Source: Firmicutes bacterium UBA5201 (GTDB lineage Bacteria > Bacillota > Clostridia > Peptostreptococcales > Acidaminobacteraceae). From it: 64,000 bases of DNA. The position numbers were made by a program, and so were the translations under genes. The notes beneath the pieces were generated by a model. It ran no database searches, was not told the DNA's origin, and was given only the letters and a program-made list of their open reading frames with translations. Location of the stretch: the NCBI GenBank assembly GCA_002412775.1, contig DHVT01000028.1, forward strand, positions 76,749 to 140,748, in the 5' to 3' direction. Position 1 is the first letter of the stretch. Each line of letters begins with the position of its first letter. Positions 8,220-17,101 of the stretch are shown here, one piece after another.

Positions 8220-9211
8220 AATTCTATCATCTCATCTTCATTAAAGTCTTTTACTGCTTTTGTTCCAATTACTTCGTACCACTTCATAGGACTTATTCCG
8301 CTTCCAGGCCGTTTAACTGTTAAATTATTTTCAGTTAGTACTTCCCCTTTTTTTATGTTATGTTTTGCAACAATGCTTTTACGTACCACTGTTATATTTT
8401 TTTTCTCAGATTCAGCAAGCTGCTTAGTTCCATCACCTAATGATACTTCTATGTGTCTAATAGCATCAACCATAGCTTTAAGCTCATTAGGTTCTAAACT
8501 AGCTTTATGATCAGGCCCTTCCATATTTCTGTCTAGTGTAAAATGCTTCTCTATGACTATAGCGCCTAAAGCAACTGCAGCAATAGGAACTTCTATACCT
8601 CTGGTATGATCAGAATAGCCAACCATGACTTCGAACTGTTCTTTTATTGCATTCATTGCTTTTAAATTTACATCTTCAAATGGTGTTGGATACTCTGTTG
8701 TACAATGAAGGATTATCAGTTCTCCTGATCCATTGTCTTTTAATGCTTGTATGGCATTTCTTATGTCATCCATCGTACTCATCCCAGTGGAAAGTATAAC
8801 GGGCTTATTAAGTTTGGCAATTTTGATTAGATAAGGAAGATTTGTGATCTCTCCTGAAGGAACTTTCCATGTGCCCATCTCTAAGCTATTTAAAAAATCA
8901 ATGCTATCAAAATCAAAAGCGGTGGACATAAATTCAATATCTTTACTTTTACAGTATTGATTTAGTTCCACGAACTCATCAAAGGAGAGTTCAAGTTTCT
9001 TAAGCATATCATATTGAGATTCTCCTGGCTCAGTCTGCATTTTTTGATATTCAGCTTTCACCGCATTTTTTGAAACGATATTCTTAGAAACATAGGTCTG
9101 AAACTTTACACAATCAGCCCCTGCATCTTTAGCTGCATCGACTAATTTTTTTGCCAAGTCCAAATTCCCATTATGATTTACACCCGCTTCTGCAATAATG
9201 AATACACTCAT
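8216..9211 (-). CDS. legI: N-acylneuraminate/legionaminate synthase, LegI/NeuB type
   Basis: Condenses the mannosamine-type sugar with phosphoenolpyruvate to form the nine-carbon acid. It has 331 residues: a TIM-barrel NeuB domain (about 1-245), starting FIIAEAGVNHNGNLDLAKKL with the EAGVNHNG signature, and a C-terminal antifreeze-like SAF domain (about 275-331, RKSIVAKHNIKKGEVLTENN). IEKHFTLDRNMEGPDH is the conserved metal/PEP-binding stretch. The gene is coupled at both ends by 4-base overlaps (neuD-like upstream, legG downstream). Confidence 0.93.
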   Translation of the reverse strand: MSVFIIAEAGVNHNGNLDLAKKLVDAAKDAGADCVKFQTYVSKNIVSKNAVKAEYQKMQTEPGESQYDMLKKLELSFDEFVELNQYCKSKDIEFMSTAFDFDSIDFLNSLEMGTWKVPSGEITNLPYLIKIAKLNKPVILSTGMSTMDDIRNAIQALKDNGSGELIILHCTTEYPTPFEDVNLKAMNAIKEQFEVMVGYSDHTRGIEVPIAAVALGAIVIEKHFTLDRNMEGPDHKASLEPNELKAMVDAIRHIEVSLGDGTKQLAESEKKNITVVRKSIVAKHNIKKGEVLTENNLTVKRPGSGISPMKWYEVIGTKAVKDFNEDEMIEL

Positions 9212-9852
9212 AGTTTTCTCACCTCTTTACATGGGATTCCATATGCCATTGTATGAGAATCAATATTTTGTAAGACGACACTTCCCATACCGATTATTGA
9301 ATTAGATCCTATATGTACTTGTTGTTTGACAGTAGCATTTGAGCCAATATGAGAATTTTCTCCAACAATTACTTCTCCACCTAAAACAACTCCTGGAGCA
9401 ATGTGAGAAAAGGCACCAATTTGACAGTCGTGCTCCACAATAGATCCAGAATTAATGATAGACCCTATTTGAATTAGGCTACCTGCATTAATTATACTCT
9501 GTTTACCAATAAATACGCCTTGTTCAATTATTGAATGCTTACTGACTTTTGCTGTACCATCAATTACGGCAGGAATCTCGTAACCAATTTCACTGAGCAG
9601 GTTAAAGAGTTTTATCCGAAGTGATGGGTTGCCAATACTTCCAACTGTAACAAAGCCATATTTATAACCATACTCAAATAAGGTTGTTAGATCATCATCA
9701 CAGCCTACTACAGGAACACCCATAACTGACATTCCAATATTCTCTTTCTTATCAACAATCCCTATCTCTGAATATTCATTAAGTTCAAGAATACTATCTA
9801 ATACTGATTTACAGTGACCTCCGCCACCAATTAAAAGTATATTTTTATTCAT
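9208..9852 (-). CDS. legH: Sugar O/N-acetyltransferase, NeuD/LegH/PglD type
   Basis: A 214-residue left-handed beta-helix acyltransferase. The N-terminal nucleotide-sugar domain begins NILLIGGGGHCKSVLDSI (GGGGH motif). Hexapeptide repeats cover about 95-200 (IEQGVFIGKQSIINAGSLIQ, then IGSNSIIGMGSVVLQNI). The catalytic His of PglD-like enzymes would be in IVEHDCQIGAFSHIAPGVVL. It likely acetylates the 4-amino group made by LegC to give the diacetylbacillosamine precursor. NeuD proteins look similar and acetylate sialic acids, so the exact step is inferred from the operon. Confidence 0.85.
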   Translation of the reverse strand: MNKNILLIGGGGHCKSVLDSILELNEYSEIGIVDKKENIGMSVMGVPVVGCDDDLTTLFEYGYKYGFVTVGSIGNPSLRIKLFNLLSEIGYEIPAVIDGTAKVSKHSIIEQGVFIGKQSIINAGSLIQIGSIINSGSIVEHDCQIGAFSHIAPGVVLGGEVIVGENSHIGSNATVKQQVHIGSNSIIGMGSVVLQNIDSHTMAYGIPCKEVRKL

Positions 9853-10891
9853 CTCTTTCTAACCTTCTTCGCATTTCTTCCATTTCATCTAGTTGCCCCA
9901 TATCCATCCAGCTATTTTCACTTATTGGATAAATTCCGATCTTTTCACCTTTAGCTTTATATTGTTCAATTATATCCGGAAAGCCAATAGGCTTATCGTC
10001 CTCAAGTTCTTCAATAATCTTAGGCTCTACAATGTACATACCTGTATTTGTGAAAAAAGATAGTTCAGGCTTTTCTTTCATGCTTTCTATTTCGCCTGTT
10101 TCACTAATTTCTATCACACCATATGGAATCTTAATTTTCTTTAAGGAACAGACCATTGTAATCAAGTTATTTTCCTTTTTATGGTACTCATATATTTTTT
10201 CATAATCTTCTTCAATCAAAATATCACAGTTGGATAAAATGAATGTTGATCCAATCTTTCCTTTAAGAAGACTTAAACCTCCACCAGTTCCTAATGGTTT
10301 GTCTTCATCAACATAATCGACTTTATAAGTTTTTTCAATTTCGTTAAAATATGCTTTTATCATATTTTTTTTGTGATTGACTACTAGATAAAATTGGTCG
10401 CAACCATTTCGCTTGAACCTATTTATAATATGCTCAACAATTGGTATTTCACCAATTGGAATTAATGGTTTTGGAAGTATTTTGGTGTAAGGATACAATC
10501 TTTTTCCAAATCCACCTGCCATGATAACAACAGGAACATCAAGATTTCTTCTTGATTCGACTTCTTTATCATTCCATAAAACAACCGAAATAATATTCTT
10601 CTCATTATCCAGAATCGGAAGAGCTTCGATGGAATGTTCCATCATGAACTCTCTTGCTTTTGATTTATCTTCTTCAAAAATATATTTCGGGTTATAATTT
10701 GCAATTTCTTTTACTTTTGCTTCCAGGTTCCCCTTCTTTAGGATCCACCTTCTAATATCACCATCAGTTATTGCAGCTGTAAAGATTCCATCTCTCATGA
10801 CAAAAAGCACCTTTTTTGCAACATTGTTTAATTGTTGCATCGCATCGAGCATAATCGTTTCTTCGTCAATTAGAAATTCTTTTACTTCCAT
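9845..10891 (-). CDS. ptmE: CBS-domain sugar-phosphate nucleotidyltransferase, PtmE type
   Basis: A 348-residue fusion of a CBS domain pair (about 5-115) to a sugar nucleotidyltransferase domain (about 120-345), with the NTP motif VVIMAGGFGKRLYPYTKILP. The same architecture occurs in Campylobacter PtmE, which makes GDP-GlcNAc for the GDP-linked legionaminic acid route. Presence here suggests that LegB and LegC act on GDP- rather than UDP-sugars. It overlaps the acetyltransferase gene by 8 bases. The CBS pair may sense an adenosine nucleotide; that is family knowledge, not seen here. Confidence 0.85.
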   Translation of the reverse strand: MEVKEFLIDEETIMLDAMQQLNNVAKKVLFVMRDGIFTAAITDGDIRRWILKKGNLEAKVKEIANYNPKYIFEEDKSKAREFMMEHSIEALPILDNEKNIISVVLWNDKEVESRRNLDVPVVIMAGGFGKRLYPYTKILPKPLIPIGEIPIVEHIINRFKRNGCDQFYLVVNHKKNMIKAYFNEIEKTYKVDYVDEDKPLGTGGGLSLLKGKIGSTFILSNCDILIEEDYEKIYEYHKKENNLITMVCSLKKIKIPYGVIEISETGEIESMKEKPELSFFTNTGMYIVEPKIIEELEDDKPIGFPDIIEQYKAKGEKIGIYPISENSWMDMGQLDEMEEMRRRLERDE

Positions 10892-10915
10892 TGCATACCT
10901 CTTTCCAAAAGTGAT

Positions 10916-12088
10916 TCAATCTATTTTTGGCTGTTTTAAACAATTTACAACGTATAAAGCATCATCTTTACTAAGATTTGAACTACAAGGAATATTGATA
11001 ACCTTCTCTAAATACTGTCTAGCTGTTTCAATTTTGTATGTTTGGCTTCCCTCATATGGCTTTTGATCACTGATCAAACCCCATATTGGTCTCGCCTGAA
11101 TTTGCTTAGAAGCTAGATATTTGATGATTTGATCTCTATTTAATGCGTATTCTTCTTCTAAATATAATGCATAAAACCAATAATTGGGACGAATACTATC
11201 CTTGAAATCTAAAATTCTTAAACCGGGGATTTTTTGTACTTCATCCTGATAGAGATGATAATTACTTTTCTTAATTTTTATAAAATCTTCAAGTTGTTCA
11301 AGCTGTGCAAGTCCTAAGGCAGCTTGAAGGTTAGTCATTCTATAGTTATAGCCAATTTCATCATGGGTATAATGTAGCTCATCACTTTTTGCTTGAGTAG
11401 TAAGATGCTTAGCTCTTTCAAGTAATGCAACATTATTTGATACAATCATCCCACCTCCTCCAGTTGTTATGATTTTATTTCCATTGAATGAATAGACTCC
11501 GACGTCTCCTATAGTCCCTGCGTGTTTATCCTTATATTTTCCTTTGATATAGTGAGTACCAATAGCTTCTGTTGCGTCTTCAATCACTTTGAGGTTGTAC
11601 CTATTTGCAATATCAATAATACCTTCCATGTCAGCCATGTTACCAAAAACATGAACGACAAGCAATGCTTTGATATGTTTCTTTGTAAAATTATTGATAA
11701 GTTTACCATCTAAAAAACTACATTCCGTTTCACAAAAGCCGCTTAACTTTTTTACATCAATAGTAAGTGAATCATCACAGTCCATAAAAATTGGTTCTGC
11801 ACCAATATACTTTACTGGATTTACTGCTGCGATAAACGTTAGTGTTGGGACAATGACTTCATCATCTTTAGTAACTCCACATACTTCAAGAGCAATGTGA
11901 AGTCCTGATGTACCATTTTGACAAGAAACAGCACCTTGGCACTTTGCGTACTCAGTTACTTTCAACTCAAAATCATTTACGTATGGTCCTCCTGTTGATA
12001 CCCACCCTGTTTCAACAGCATGAGTAACATACTCAAGTTCTTTTCCTTTTAAATTTGGAACGGATAGAGGTATAAAATTTTGACTCAT
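10916..12088 (-). CDS. legC: PLP-dependent sugar 4-aminotransferase, LegC type
   Basis: A 390-residue DegT/DnrJ/EryC1/StrS aminotransferase. It starts FIPLSVPNLKGKELEYVTHA, typical for LegC. The PLP-binding Lys lies in VYSFNGNKIITTGGGGMIVS and the cofactor-contacting Asp/Glu in NLKVIEDATEAIGTHY. It converts the 4-keto sugar made by LegB into the 4-amino sugar, using glutamate as donor (family knowledge). It lies 15 bases after legB and 24 bases before the ptmE-like gene in one operon. Confidence 0.92.
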   Translation of the reverse strand: MSQNFIPLSVPNLKGKELEYVTHAVETGWVSTGGPYVNDFELKVTEYAKCQGAVSCQNGTSGLHIALEVCGVTKDDEVIVPTLTFIAAVNPVKYIGAEPIFMDCDDSLTIDVKKLSGFCETECSFLDGKLINNFTKKHIKALLVVHVFGNMADMEGIIDIANRYNLKVIEDATEAIGTHYIKGKYKDKHAGTIGDVGVYSFNGNKIITTGGGGMIVSNNVALLERAKHLTTQAKSDELHYTHDEIGYNYRMTNLQAALGLAQLEQLEDFIKIKKSNYHLYQDEVQKIPGLRILDFKDSIRPNYWFYALYLEEEYALNRDQIIKYLASKQIQARPIWGLISDQKPYEGSQTYKIETARQYLEKVINIPCSSNLSKDDALYVVNCLKQPKID

Positions 12089-12103
12089 TATAGCACCTCC
12101 AAA

Positions 12104-13084
12104 TTATATGTTATATATATTTGTTTTATAACGATCCATATTCTTTTTTAAAAATTCGATTGTCTCTGCTAAACCTTGTTCAAACGTATAATTGGGTTTC
12201 CAATTTGTTAATCTCGTGATTTTTTCATTAGAACCCAACAATCTATTGACTTCACTTTTTTCAGGCCTTAGTCTTTGTTCATCACAAACAATCCTTGCAT
12301 TTGGATTTATCTGTCTAATCAATTCTTCAGCTAATTGACCAATTGAGATTTCCTTTTGTGTTGCGATATTAATTTCTTCACCTATTGTATTGATTGACTT
12401 TGCTATTTCAATAAATCCATTAACAGTATCTTTTACATAATTGAAATCTCTGGTTGGTGTAAGGGAACCTAATTCAATTTCTTCTTTACCAGCAAGAAGT
12501 TGTGTTATAATCGTTGGAATTACCGCTCTTGCGGATTGCCTCGGACCATATGTATTAAATGGACGAACAATTGTAATAGGCATGTTAAAGCTTCGATAGA
12601 ATGACTCCGCTAAACGATCGGCTCCTATCTTTGTAGCTGAATATGGTGATTGTCCTTGAAATGGATGCGTTTCATCAATAGGAACATATTGTGCTGTACC
12701 GTAGACTTCAGAGGTTGATGTAATTAGTAATCTAGACACACCTAAATCTCTCGCTGCTTGAAGTACATTGAGAGTACCTTTTATATTGGTGTCAACATAC
12801 GTATCTGGAGAATGGTAACTAAATGGTATAGCAATCAAAGCGGCAAGATGATAAACTTCGTCCATATTTTTCATGGCTTCTCTTACACCATTTGGGTCGC
12901 GAATATCACCAGTAAACACTTCCACTTCATTCATTATTTCTTTTGGTAGAGTATCTAACCATCCCCAAGAATTGAAAGAGTTATAATATGCAAAAGCTTT
13001 CACTTTAAGTCCCTGCTTTACTAACTCTTCTGTCAAATGGCTACCTATAAAACCATCAGCACCAGTTACAAGAATTTTATTCAT
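12104..13084 (-). CDS. legB: NDP-sugar 4,6-dehydratase, LegB type
   Basis: A 326-residue extended SDR enzyme that makes the 4-keto-6-deoxy sugar, the first committed step to legionaminic acid. The NAD-binding start is KILVTGADGFIGSHLTEEL; STSEVYGTAQYVP and the catalytic SPYSATKIGADRL (Y-x3-K) follow. The ATG at 13084 is preferred over an upstream GTG at 13141: AGGAGG lies 5 bases before it, and a sigma-D-like promoter (13113-13139) falls inside the would-be extension. It is the first gene of the nine-gene island operon. Confidence 0.92.
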   Translation of the reverse strand: MNKILVTGADGFIGSHLTEELVKQGLKVKAFAYYNSFNSWGWLDTLPKEIMNEVEVFTGDIRDPNGVREAMKNMDEVYHLAALIAIPFSYHSPDTYVDTNIKGTLNVLQAARDLGVSRLLITSTSEVYGTAQYVPIDETHPFQGQSPYSATKIGADRLAESFYRSFNMPITIVRPFNTYGPRQSARAVIPTIITQLLAGKEEIELGSLTPTRDFNYVKDTVNGFIEIAKSINTIGEEINIATQKEISIGQLAEELIRQINPNARIVCDEQRLRPEKSEVNRLLGSNEKITRLTNWKPNYTFEQGLAETIEFLKKNMDRYKTNIYNI

Positions 13085-13112
13085 GCTTCCTCCTATACTT
13101 CTATCTATAGCA

Positions 13113-13139
13113 ATATCGGCATTTTTAAGAATATTCTTC
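13113..13139 (-). promoter_or_regulatory. Probable sigma-D promoter of the legionaminic acid operon
   Basis: Minus strand: a perfect -10 GCCGATAT (13113-13120), a 15-base spacer, and GAAG (13136-13139) in place of TAAA. It lies about 30 bases before the legB start. The weak -35 is the main doubt. Confidence 0.6.
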
Positions 13140-13206
13140 ACAAAGTATAAATAGAATGCAACCCATTTTATATTGATTGAGTAGTAGATAACCTGATAAT
13201 CACAAA

Positions 13207-13449
13207 CTAACGTCTGTTAGTTACTGTAGATAATAACTCATATTCTATTATTTGCATAACAAGATAGTAATCTTGACGCTCATAGGCATTCATTACTTTA
13301 ATTAAAACTATATTTAAATCATTGATATTACAGTTAGTTATACTTTCTTTCATTAACATATCGATTACCGATAAAAAACCATTTTGGTCAAAGATTAAGT
13401 TGTTATTATAATAATTGTTTACAAACTCATGAAGATTTCGCATCAGCAT
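13207..13449 (-). CDS. Small protein coupled to maf, unknown function
   Basis: An 80-residue protein whose start overlaps the end of maf by 23 bases. It is helical and rich in Asn, Ile and Tyr, with no signal peptide or membrane segment. The pattern NAYERQDYYLVMQIIEYELL resembles a short helical tail (D-x3-xADxLEYEL-like) that I associate with small proteins or C-terminal extensions near flagellar glycosyltransferases; this is weak pattern recognition. Overlap with maf suggests an accessory role in flagellin modification. Confidence 0.6.
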   Translation of the reverse strand: MLMRNLHEFVNNYYNNNLIFDQNGFLSVIDMLMKESITNCNINDLNIVLIKVMNAYERQDYYLVMQIIEYELLSTVTNRR

Positions 13450-15106
13450 TTTCCTCCAACCAATTATTTAATTCATTGATATTATCATTCAAACTTTGAT
13501 AAAATTGTAGATTGCTTTTCGCTATAGATAAAGTATCATTCTTTGAATATCTTCTTTTTTCATTCTCAAAATCCAAATGTGCAGATGAGAATAAATAATT
13601 TAACATATGGTCATTTTCCATTTCCCCTCGTATCTGTTGATCTAATATATTTAACTGTTTTAATTGATGCTTAACATCACCTATGTTATTAGAAACTGCT
13701 TCATTAATTTTTTTCGAATAGTAAATGCACTTTTTCAGAATCTTACTTAATCTTGCTATTTTTTCAATATATATATATGTTTCTATTTTTTTCTTGTAAA
13801 TAGGTTGATCATCACTTATCACGTTGAATAAGTCATGAAGGGAGTCATTGCAATCCAAATTTTGATTTGATAAATAATCCTTAAATGGAACATGTTTGCA
13901 TCCGTTGATATAAACACCACCTTCAGTAGAATTAATGAACTCCTTATCAGATATCGTAATCCAATTTTCGAAAGAAGATAACATCGAATAGAAAGATGCT
14001 GTTGTCTTAATTTTTTCACCATAATATCCTTCTACTTCAATTAATAAATTATTGGATTCTATATCTTTATCAAAATCCTTAATTGTTATATTTGCATGAT
14101 GTTTTCCATCAGTGTATGATAAATCTTGTCCAATCAGAATTATTGGATTGCACCCTAAATAGTCAGCAATTGAAACAGCAACATTTGAAACAGAAGGACC
14201 ACTCATAATTATATCAAGATCAAATTCATTATTCATAGAAATTGGAATGGAAGGTGATTTCATTAAAATCCTTGTGTTATTATGATTCTTTACAACTTTC
14301 AAATTGCTCTCAAGATATGTGAATAAAGGAGGCATGATTCCAATACTATCTGAGCCTTCTACCAACTCGTAAACTTTGTCAGTAGGATCAACTGAAACCA
14401 TAAAATCCATTCTAATGTTTCTCTGTAAAAATTCCTTTATCGTTCGTCCACCTGAAAAAACTAATCCTTGAAACATATTGATGCAATCGAGATGCTTTTC
14501 TAGAGAAGGACCTGCAGAAATAATAAGGGCAGGAATTCTATTATATTTATTTTTAAGTGCATTAACTGGTAAATGAAATTCATGTAAAAAATAATTGCTA
14601 AAAATATTTTTTGTGAACTCTTGATCATATTTTTTTAATGTCAATTCATTCGAGTATCTTTTAATTGAATCATTTCTTAATTTCTCAATAAACACTTTAT
14701 ATTTTTGGTCTAGAATATTACGATAATTCATATAAGAATAAACAGTTTTGTACCTTGTGTTTAATTTATTATCATTTAAAAATTTGATAACATCATCTCC
14801 ATCAGCATTAATTAAATAAATACGTTTGCTCATCACTTGATATGGAGATTTTTCGTAATGACTTATTATTTCAGAATAGGGTTCCACAATAATTACTGTA
14901 TTTGAATGATGTAGGCTTTTTTCCAATGTGTTAACATATTTCCCAATTCCAAGTCCGTAGATAATTACAACAGTATTTCTCAAACTATAATCAATTTTTT
15001 TTAAGAATCTTCCATCTTCGTCATCAATTGAATATGGCGATGTTAATATCAAATTATTTACACTAATATATTCATTCACTTCATTTTTTTCTATTTTCAC
15101 TTTCAT
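13427..15106 (-). CDS. maf: Maf family motility-associated glycosyltransferase
   Basis: A 559-residue protein with the MAF_flag10/DUF115 domain (about 165-400). The core is ALIISAGPSLEKHLDCINMF, then FSGGRTIKEFLQRNIRMDFM and IILIGQDLSYTDGKHHAN. Maf proteins transfer pseudaminic or legionaminic acid from the CMP-sugar to Ser/Thr of flagellin in the cytoplasm before export. It is encoded next to two flagellins and the legionaminate operon, so the acceptor and donor are probably these. It lies after the flagellin 2 terminator, so it needs its own promoter, which I could not place firmly in the AT-rich 70-base gap. Confidence 0.9.
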   Translation of the reverse strand: MKVKIEKNEVNEYISVNNLILTSPYSIDDEDGRFLKKIDYSLRNTVVIIYGLGIGKYVNTLEKSLHHSNTVIIVEPYSEIISHYEKSPYQVMSKRIYLINADGDDVIKFLNDNKLNTRYKTVYSYMNYRNILDQKYKVFIEKLRNDSIKRYSNELTLKKYDQEFTKNIFSNYFLHEFHLPVNALKNKYNRIPALIISAGPSLEKHLDCINMFQGLVFSGGRTIKEFLQRNIRMDFMVSVDPTDKVYELVEGSDSIGIMPPLFTYLESNLKVVKNHNNTRILMKSPSIPISMNNEFDLDIIMSGPSVSNVAVSIADYLGCNPIILIGQDLSYTDGKHHANITIKDFDKDIESNNLLIEVEGYYGEKIKTTASFYSMLSSFENWITISDKEFINSTEGGVYINGCKHVPFKDYLSNQNLDCNDSLHDLFNVISDDQPIYKKKIETYIYIEKIARLSKILKKCIYYSKKINEAVSNNIGDVKHQLKQLNILDQQIRGEMENDHMLNYLFSSAHLDFENEKRRYSKNDTLSIAKSNLQFYQSLNDNINELNNWLEENADAKSS

Positions 15107-15180
15107 TATTCAGATCACACTCCTCAGTTAATATGTAATATCTATTTAATAGTATATCAAAATCAATCTCAAAAAGTGAA

Positions 15181-15211
15181 AAAAGCCAAAGGTTTTCCTT
15201 TGGCTTTTTTT
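15181..15211 (-). terminator. Intrinsic terminator after flagellin 2
   Basis: A 12-bp perfect stem (15181-15192 with 15197-15208) with a TTTT loop and T runs on both sides. It starts 2 bases after the flagellin 2 stop codon and separates the flagellins from maf. Confidence 0.92.
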
Positions 15212-15212
15212 G

Positions 15213-16043
15213 TTATCTTAGTAACTGAAGAACACCTTGAGGTTGTTGATTAGCTTGAGCTAACATTGCCTGAGCTGCTTGCTGAAGAATGTTGTTTTTA
15301 GTAAACTCCATCATTTCTTTAGCCATATCAACGTCTCTAATTCTAGATTCTGATGCTTGTAGATTCTCAGAAGAGGTATCTAAGTTCTTTATTGTATGTT
15401 CCAATCTGTTTTGCATAGCTCCTAAATCCGATCTCTGCTTTGATACATCTGTAAGTGCACTATTAATTGTATCAATAAAACCCGTTAAAGATGCTACTGT
15501 TGTTGCAGAATTTCCTATTGTACTTCCAAGTCCAGAAACACCTAATGCTCCTGCTCTCATGTCCTCAATAGCAAAACTTACTAATTGTCCTGAATTTGCT
15601 CCAACCTGTAGTTTAACTGCAGTCAAATCACCGTTTAATAAGGTCTTAGTGTTAAACTCTGTAGTGGTTGCAATTCTTGTGATTTCAGCTTCAAGTTGAG
15701 TAACTTCGGCACCTATTGCTTCACGATCTTCTGCAGCATTTGTATCATTTGCCGCTTGAACAGAAAGTTCTCTCATTCTTTGAAGAATTGCATGAGTTTC
15801 ATTCAAAGCGCCTTCAGCAGTTTGGATCAACGATATACCGTCTTGAGCATTTCTAGATGCTTTATCAAGACCTCTGATTTGACCTCTCATTTTTTCAGAG
15901 ATAGAAAGACCAGCAGCATCATCGCCTGCTCTGTTAATTCTGTAACCTGATGATAATTTTTCAATTGATTTTGCACCGGCATTATTGTTGATTCCTAATT
16001 GCCTGTGTGTGTTCATTGCCATTAAGTTGTTATTAATTCTCAT
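15213..16043 (-). CDS. hag: Flagellin 2
   Basis: The filament subunit, 276 residues. The N-terminal D0/D1 part starts MRINNNLMAMNTHRQLGINN and the C-terminal D1/D0 part ends LAQANQQPQGVLQLLR. Only a short variable centre (about 145-200) replaces domains D2/D3, so this is a minimal flagellin. It differs from flagellin 1 mainly in the centre. Its leader has a CsrA-type hairpin (16070-16089). A weak sigma-D-like site may be present: GCTGATAG at 16150-16157, with only a poor -35 about 15 bases further up. Read-through from flagellin 1 is also possible, since no terminator is seen between them. Confidence 0.96.
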   Translation of the reverse strand: MRINNNLMAMNTHRQLGINNNAGAKSIEKLSSGYRINRAGDDAAGLSISEKMRGQIRGLDKASRNAQDGISLIQTAEGALNETHAILQRMRELSVQAANDTNAAEDREAIGAEVTQLEAEITRIATTTEFNTKTLLNGDLTAVKLQVGANSGQLVSFAIEDMRAGALGVSGLGSTIGNSATTVASLTGFIDTINSALTDVSKQRSDLGAMQNRLEHTIKNLDTSSENLQASESRIRDVDMAKEMMEFTKNNILQQAAQAMLAQANQQPQGVLQLLR

Positions 16044-16069
16044 ATTAAAATCCTCCTTGAATTTTGTAA

Positions 16070-16089
16070 GATCAGAATCCTTTCTGATC
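16070..16089 (-). promoter_or_regulatory. CsrA-binding hairpin in flagellin 2 leader
   Basis: A perfect 8-bp stem (GATCAGAA/TTCTGATC) presents AGGA in a four-base loop on the minus strand, about 27 bases before the start codon. CsrA recognizes GGA in hairpin loops. A second GGA lies in the Shine-Dalgarno AAGGAGGATT, as in the two-site B. subtilis hag leader. Confidence 0.8.
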
Positions 16090-16238
16090 CATTATTGTTT
16101 CCGATTAAATATTTGTTATGAAAGGTTACCATAAGTCCATAATAATAGACTATCAGCTCTGTTTCAAACTACTAATTAATTTCTCTATTGACCTATATCA
16201 CAAGAAAAATACACGAGAAAGTATGGATTGCAAAACTA

Positions 16239-17075
16239 TTATCTTAGTAATTGCAGCACACCTTGAGGTTGTTGATTAGCTTGTGCTAACATCGCTTGCG
16301 CAGCTTGTTGAAGAATATTGTTTTTCGTAAATTCCATCATTTCTTTAGCCATATCAACATCTCGAATTCTTGATTCTGACGCTTGCAAGTTCTCTGATGA
16401 TGTATCCAAATTCTTTATAGTGTGCTCTAATCGGTTTTGCATAGCACCTAAATCAGATCTTTGTTTTGACACATTAGTAAGAGCATCATTAATAGTATCA
16501 ATATGTGCAGTCAAATCACCTGCAGATGCAGCAGCTGCTCCTATTGAAGCCCCTATTCCATCAACACTTAAACCAGTTGCCGTCATGTCACTAATAGCAA
16601 AACTAACTAGTTGTCCTGAATTAGCTCCAACTTGCAATTTAACTGTTGCAGTACTCAAACTACCATCCAACAAAGTTTTAGTATTAAACTCTGTAGTACT
16701 TGCTATTCTCGTGATTTCAGCTTCAAGCTGAGTAACTTCGGCACCTATTGCTTCACGATCTTCTGCTGCATTTGTATCATTTGCCGCTTGAACAGAAAGT
16801 TCTCTCATTCTTTGAAGAATTGCATGAGTTTCATTCAAAGCGCCCTCAGCAGTTTGGATCAACGAAATACCGTCTTGAGCATTTCTAGATGCTTTATCAA
16901 GACCTTTGATTTGACCTCTCATTTTTTCGGAGATAGAAAGACCTGCAGCATCATCGCCTGCTCTGTTAATTCTGTAACCTGAAGATAATTTTTCGATTGA
17001 TTTTGCGCCTGCGTTGTTGTTGATACCAAGTTGTCTGTGTGTGTTCATTGCCATTAAGTTGTTATTAATTCTCAT
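16239..17075 (-). CDS. hag: Flagellin 1
   Basis: The filament subunit, 278 residues, with conserved D0/D1 ends identical or nearly identical to flagellin 2 and a distinct variable centre (about 143-200, rich in Ala, Gly and Ser). Ser/Thr in this centre are the likely glycosylation targets of Maf. It has a perfect sigma-D promoter (17184-17210) and a CsrA hairpin in a leader of about 100 bases. It directly follows csrA, as in B. subtilis. The two flagellins share near-identical DNA in the first half but many silent differences in the last 200 bases. Confidence 0.97.
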   Translation of the reverse strand: MRINNNLMAMNTHRQLGINNNAGAKSIEKLSSGYRINRAGDDAAGLSISEKMRGQIKGLDKASRNAQDGISLIQTAEGALNETHAILQRMRELSVQAANDTNAAEDREAIGAEVTQLEAEITRIASTTEFNTKTLLDGSLSTATVKLQVGANSGQLVSFAISDMTATGLSVDGIGASIGAAAASAGDLTAHIDTINDALTNVSKQRSDLGAMQNRLEHTIKNLDTSSENLQASESRIRDVDMAKEMMEFTKNNILQQAAQAMLAQANQQPQGVLQLLR

Positions 17076-17101
17076 AATAAAATCCTCCTTGAATTTTGTA
17101 A

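Noticed and set aside
13085..13141. Longer LegB starting at a GTG at 13141
   Set aside because: No Shine-Dalgarno before the GTG, the extension has no homology to SDR enzymes, and a sigma-D-like promoter lies inside it.
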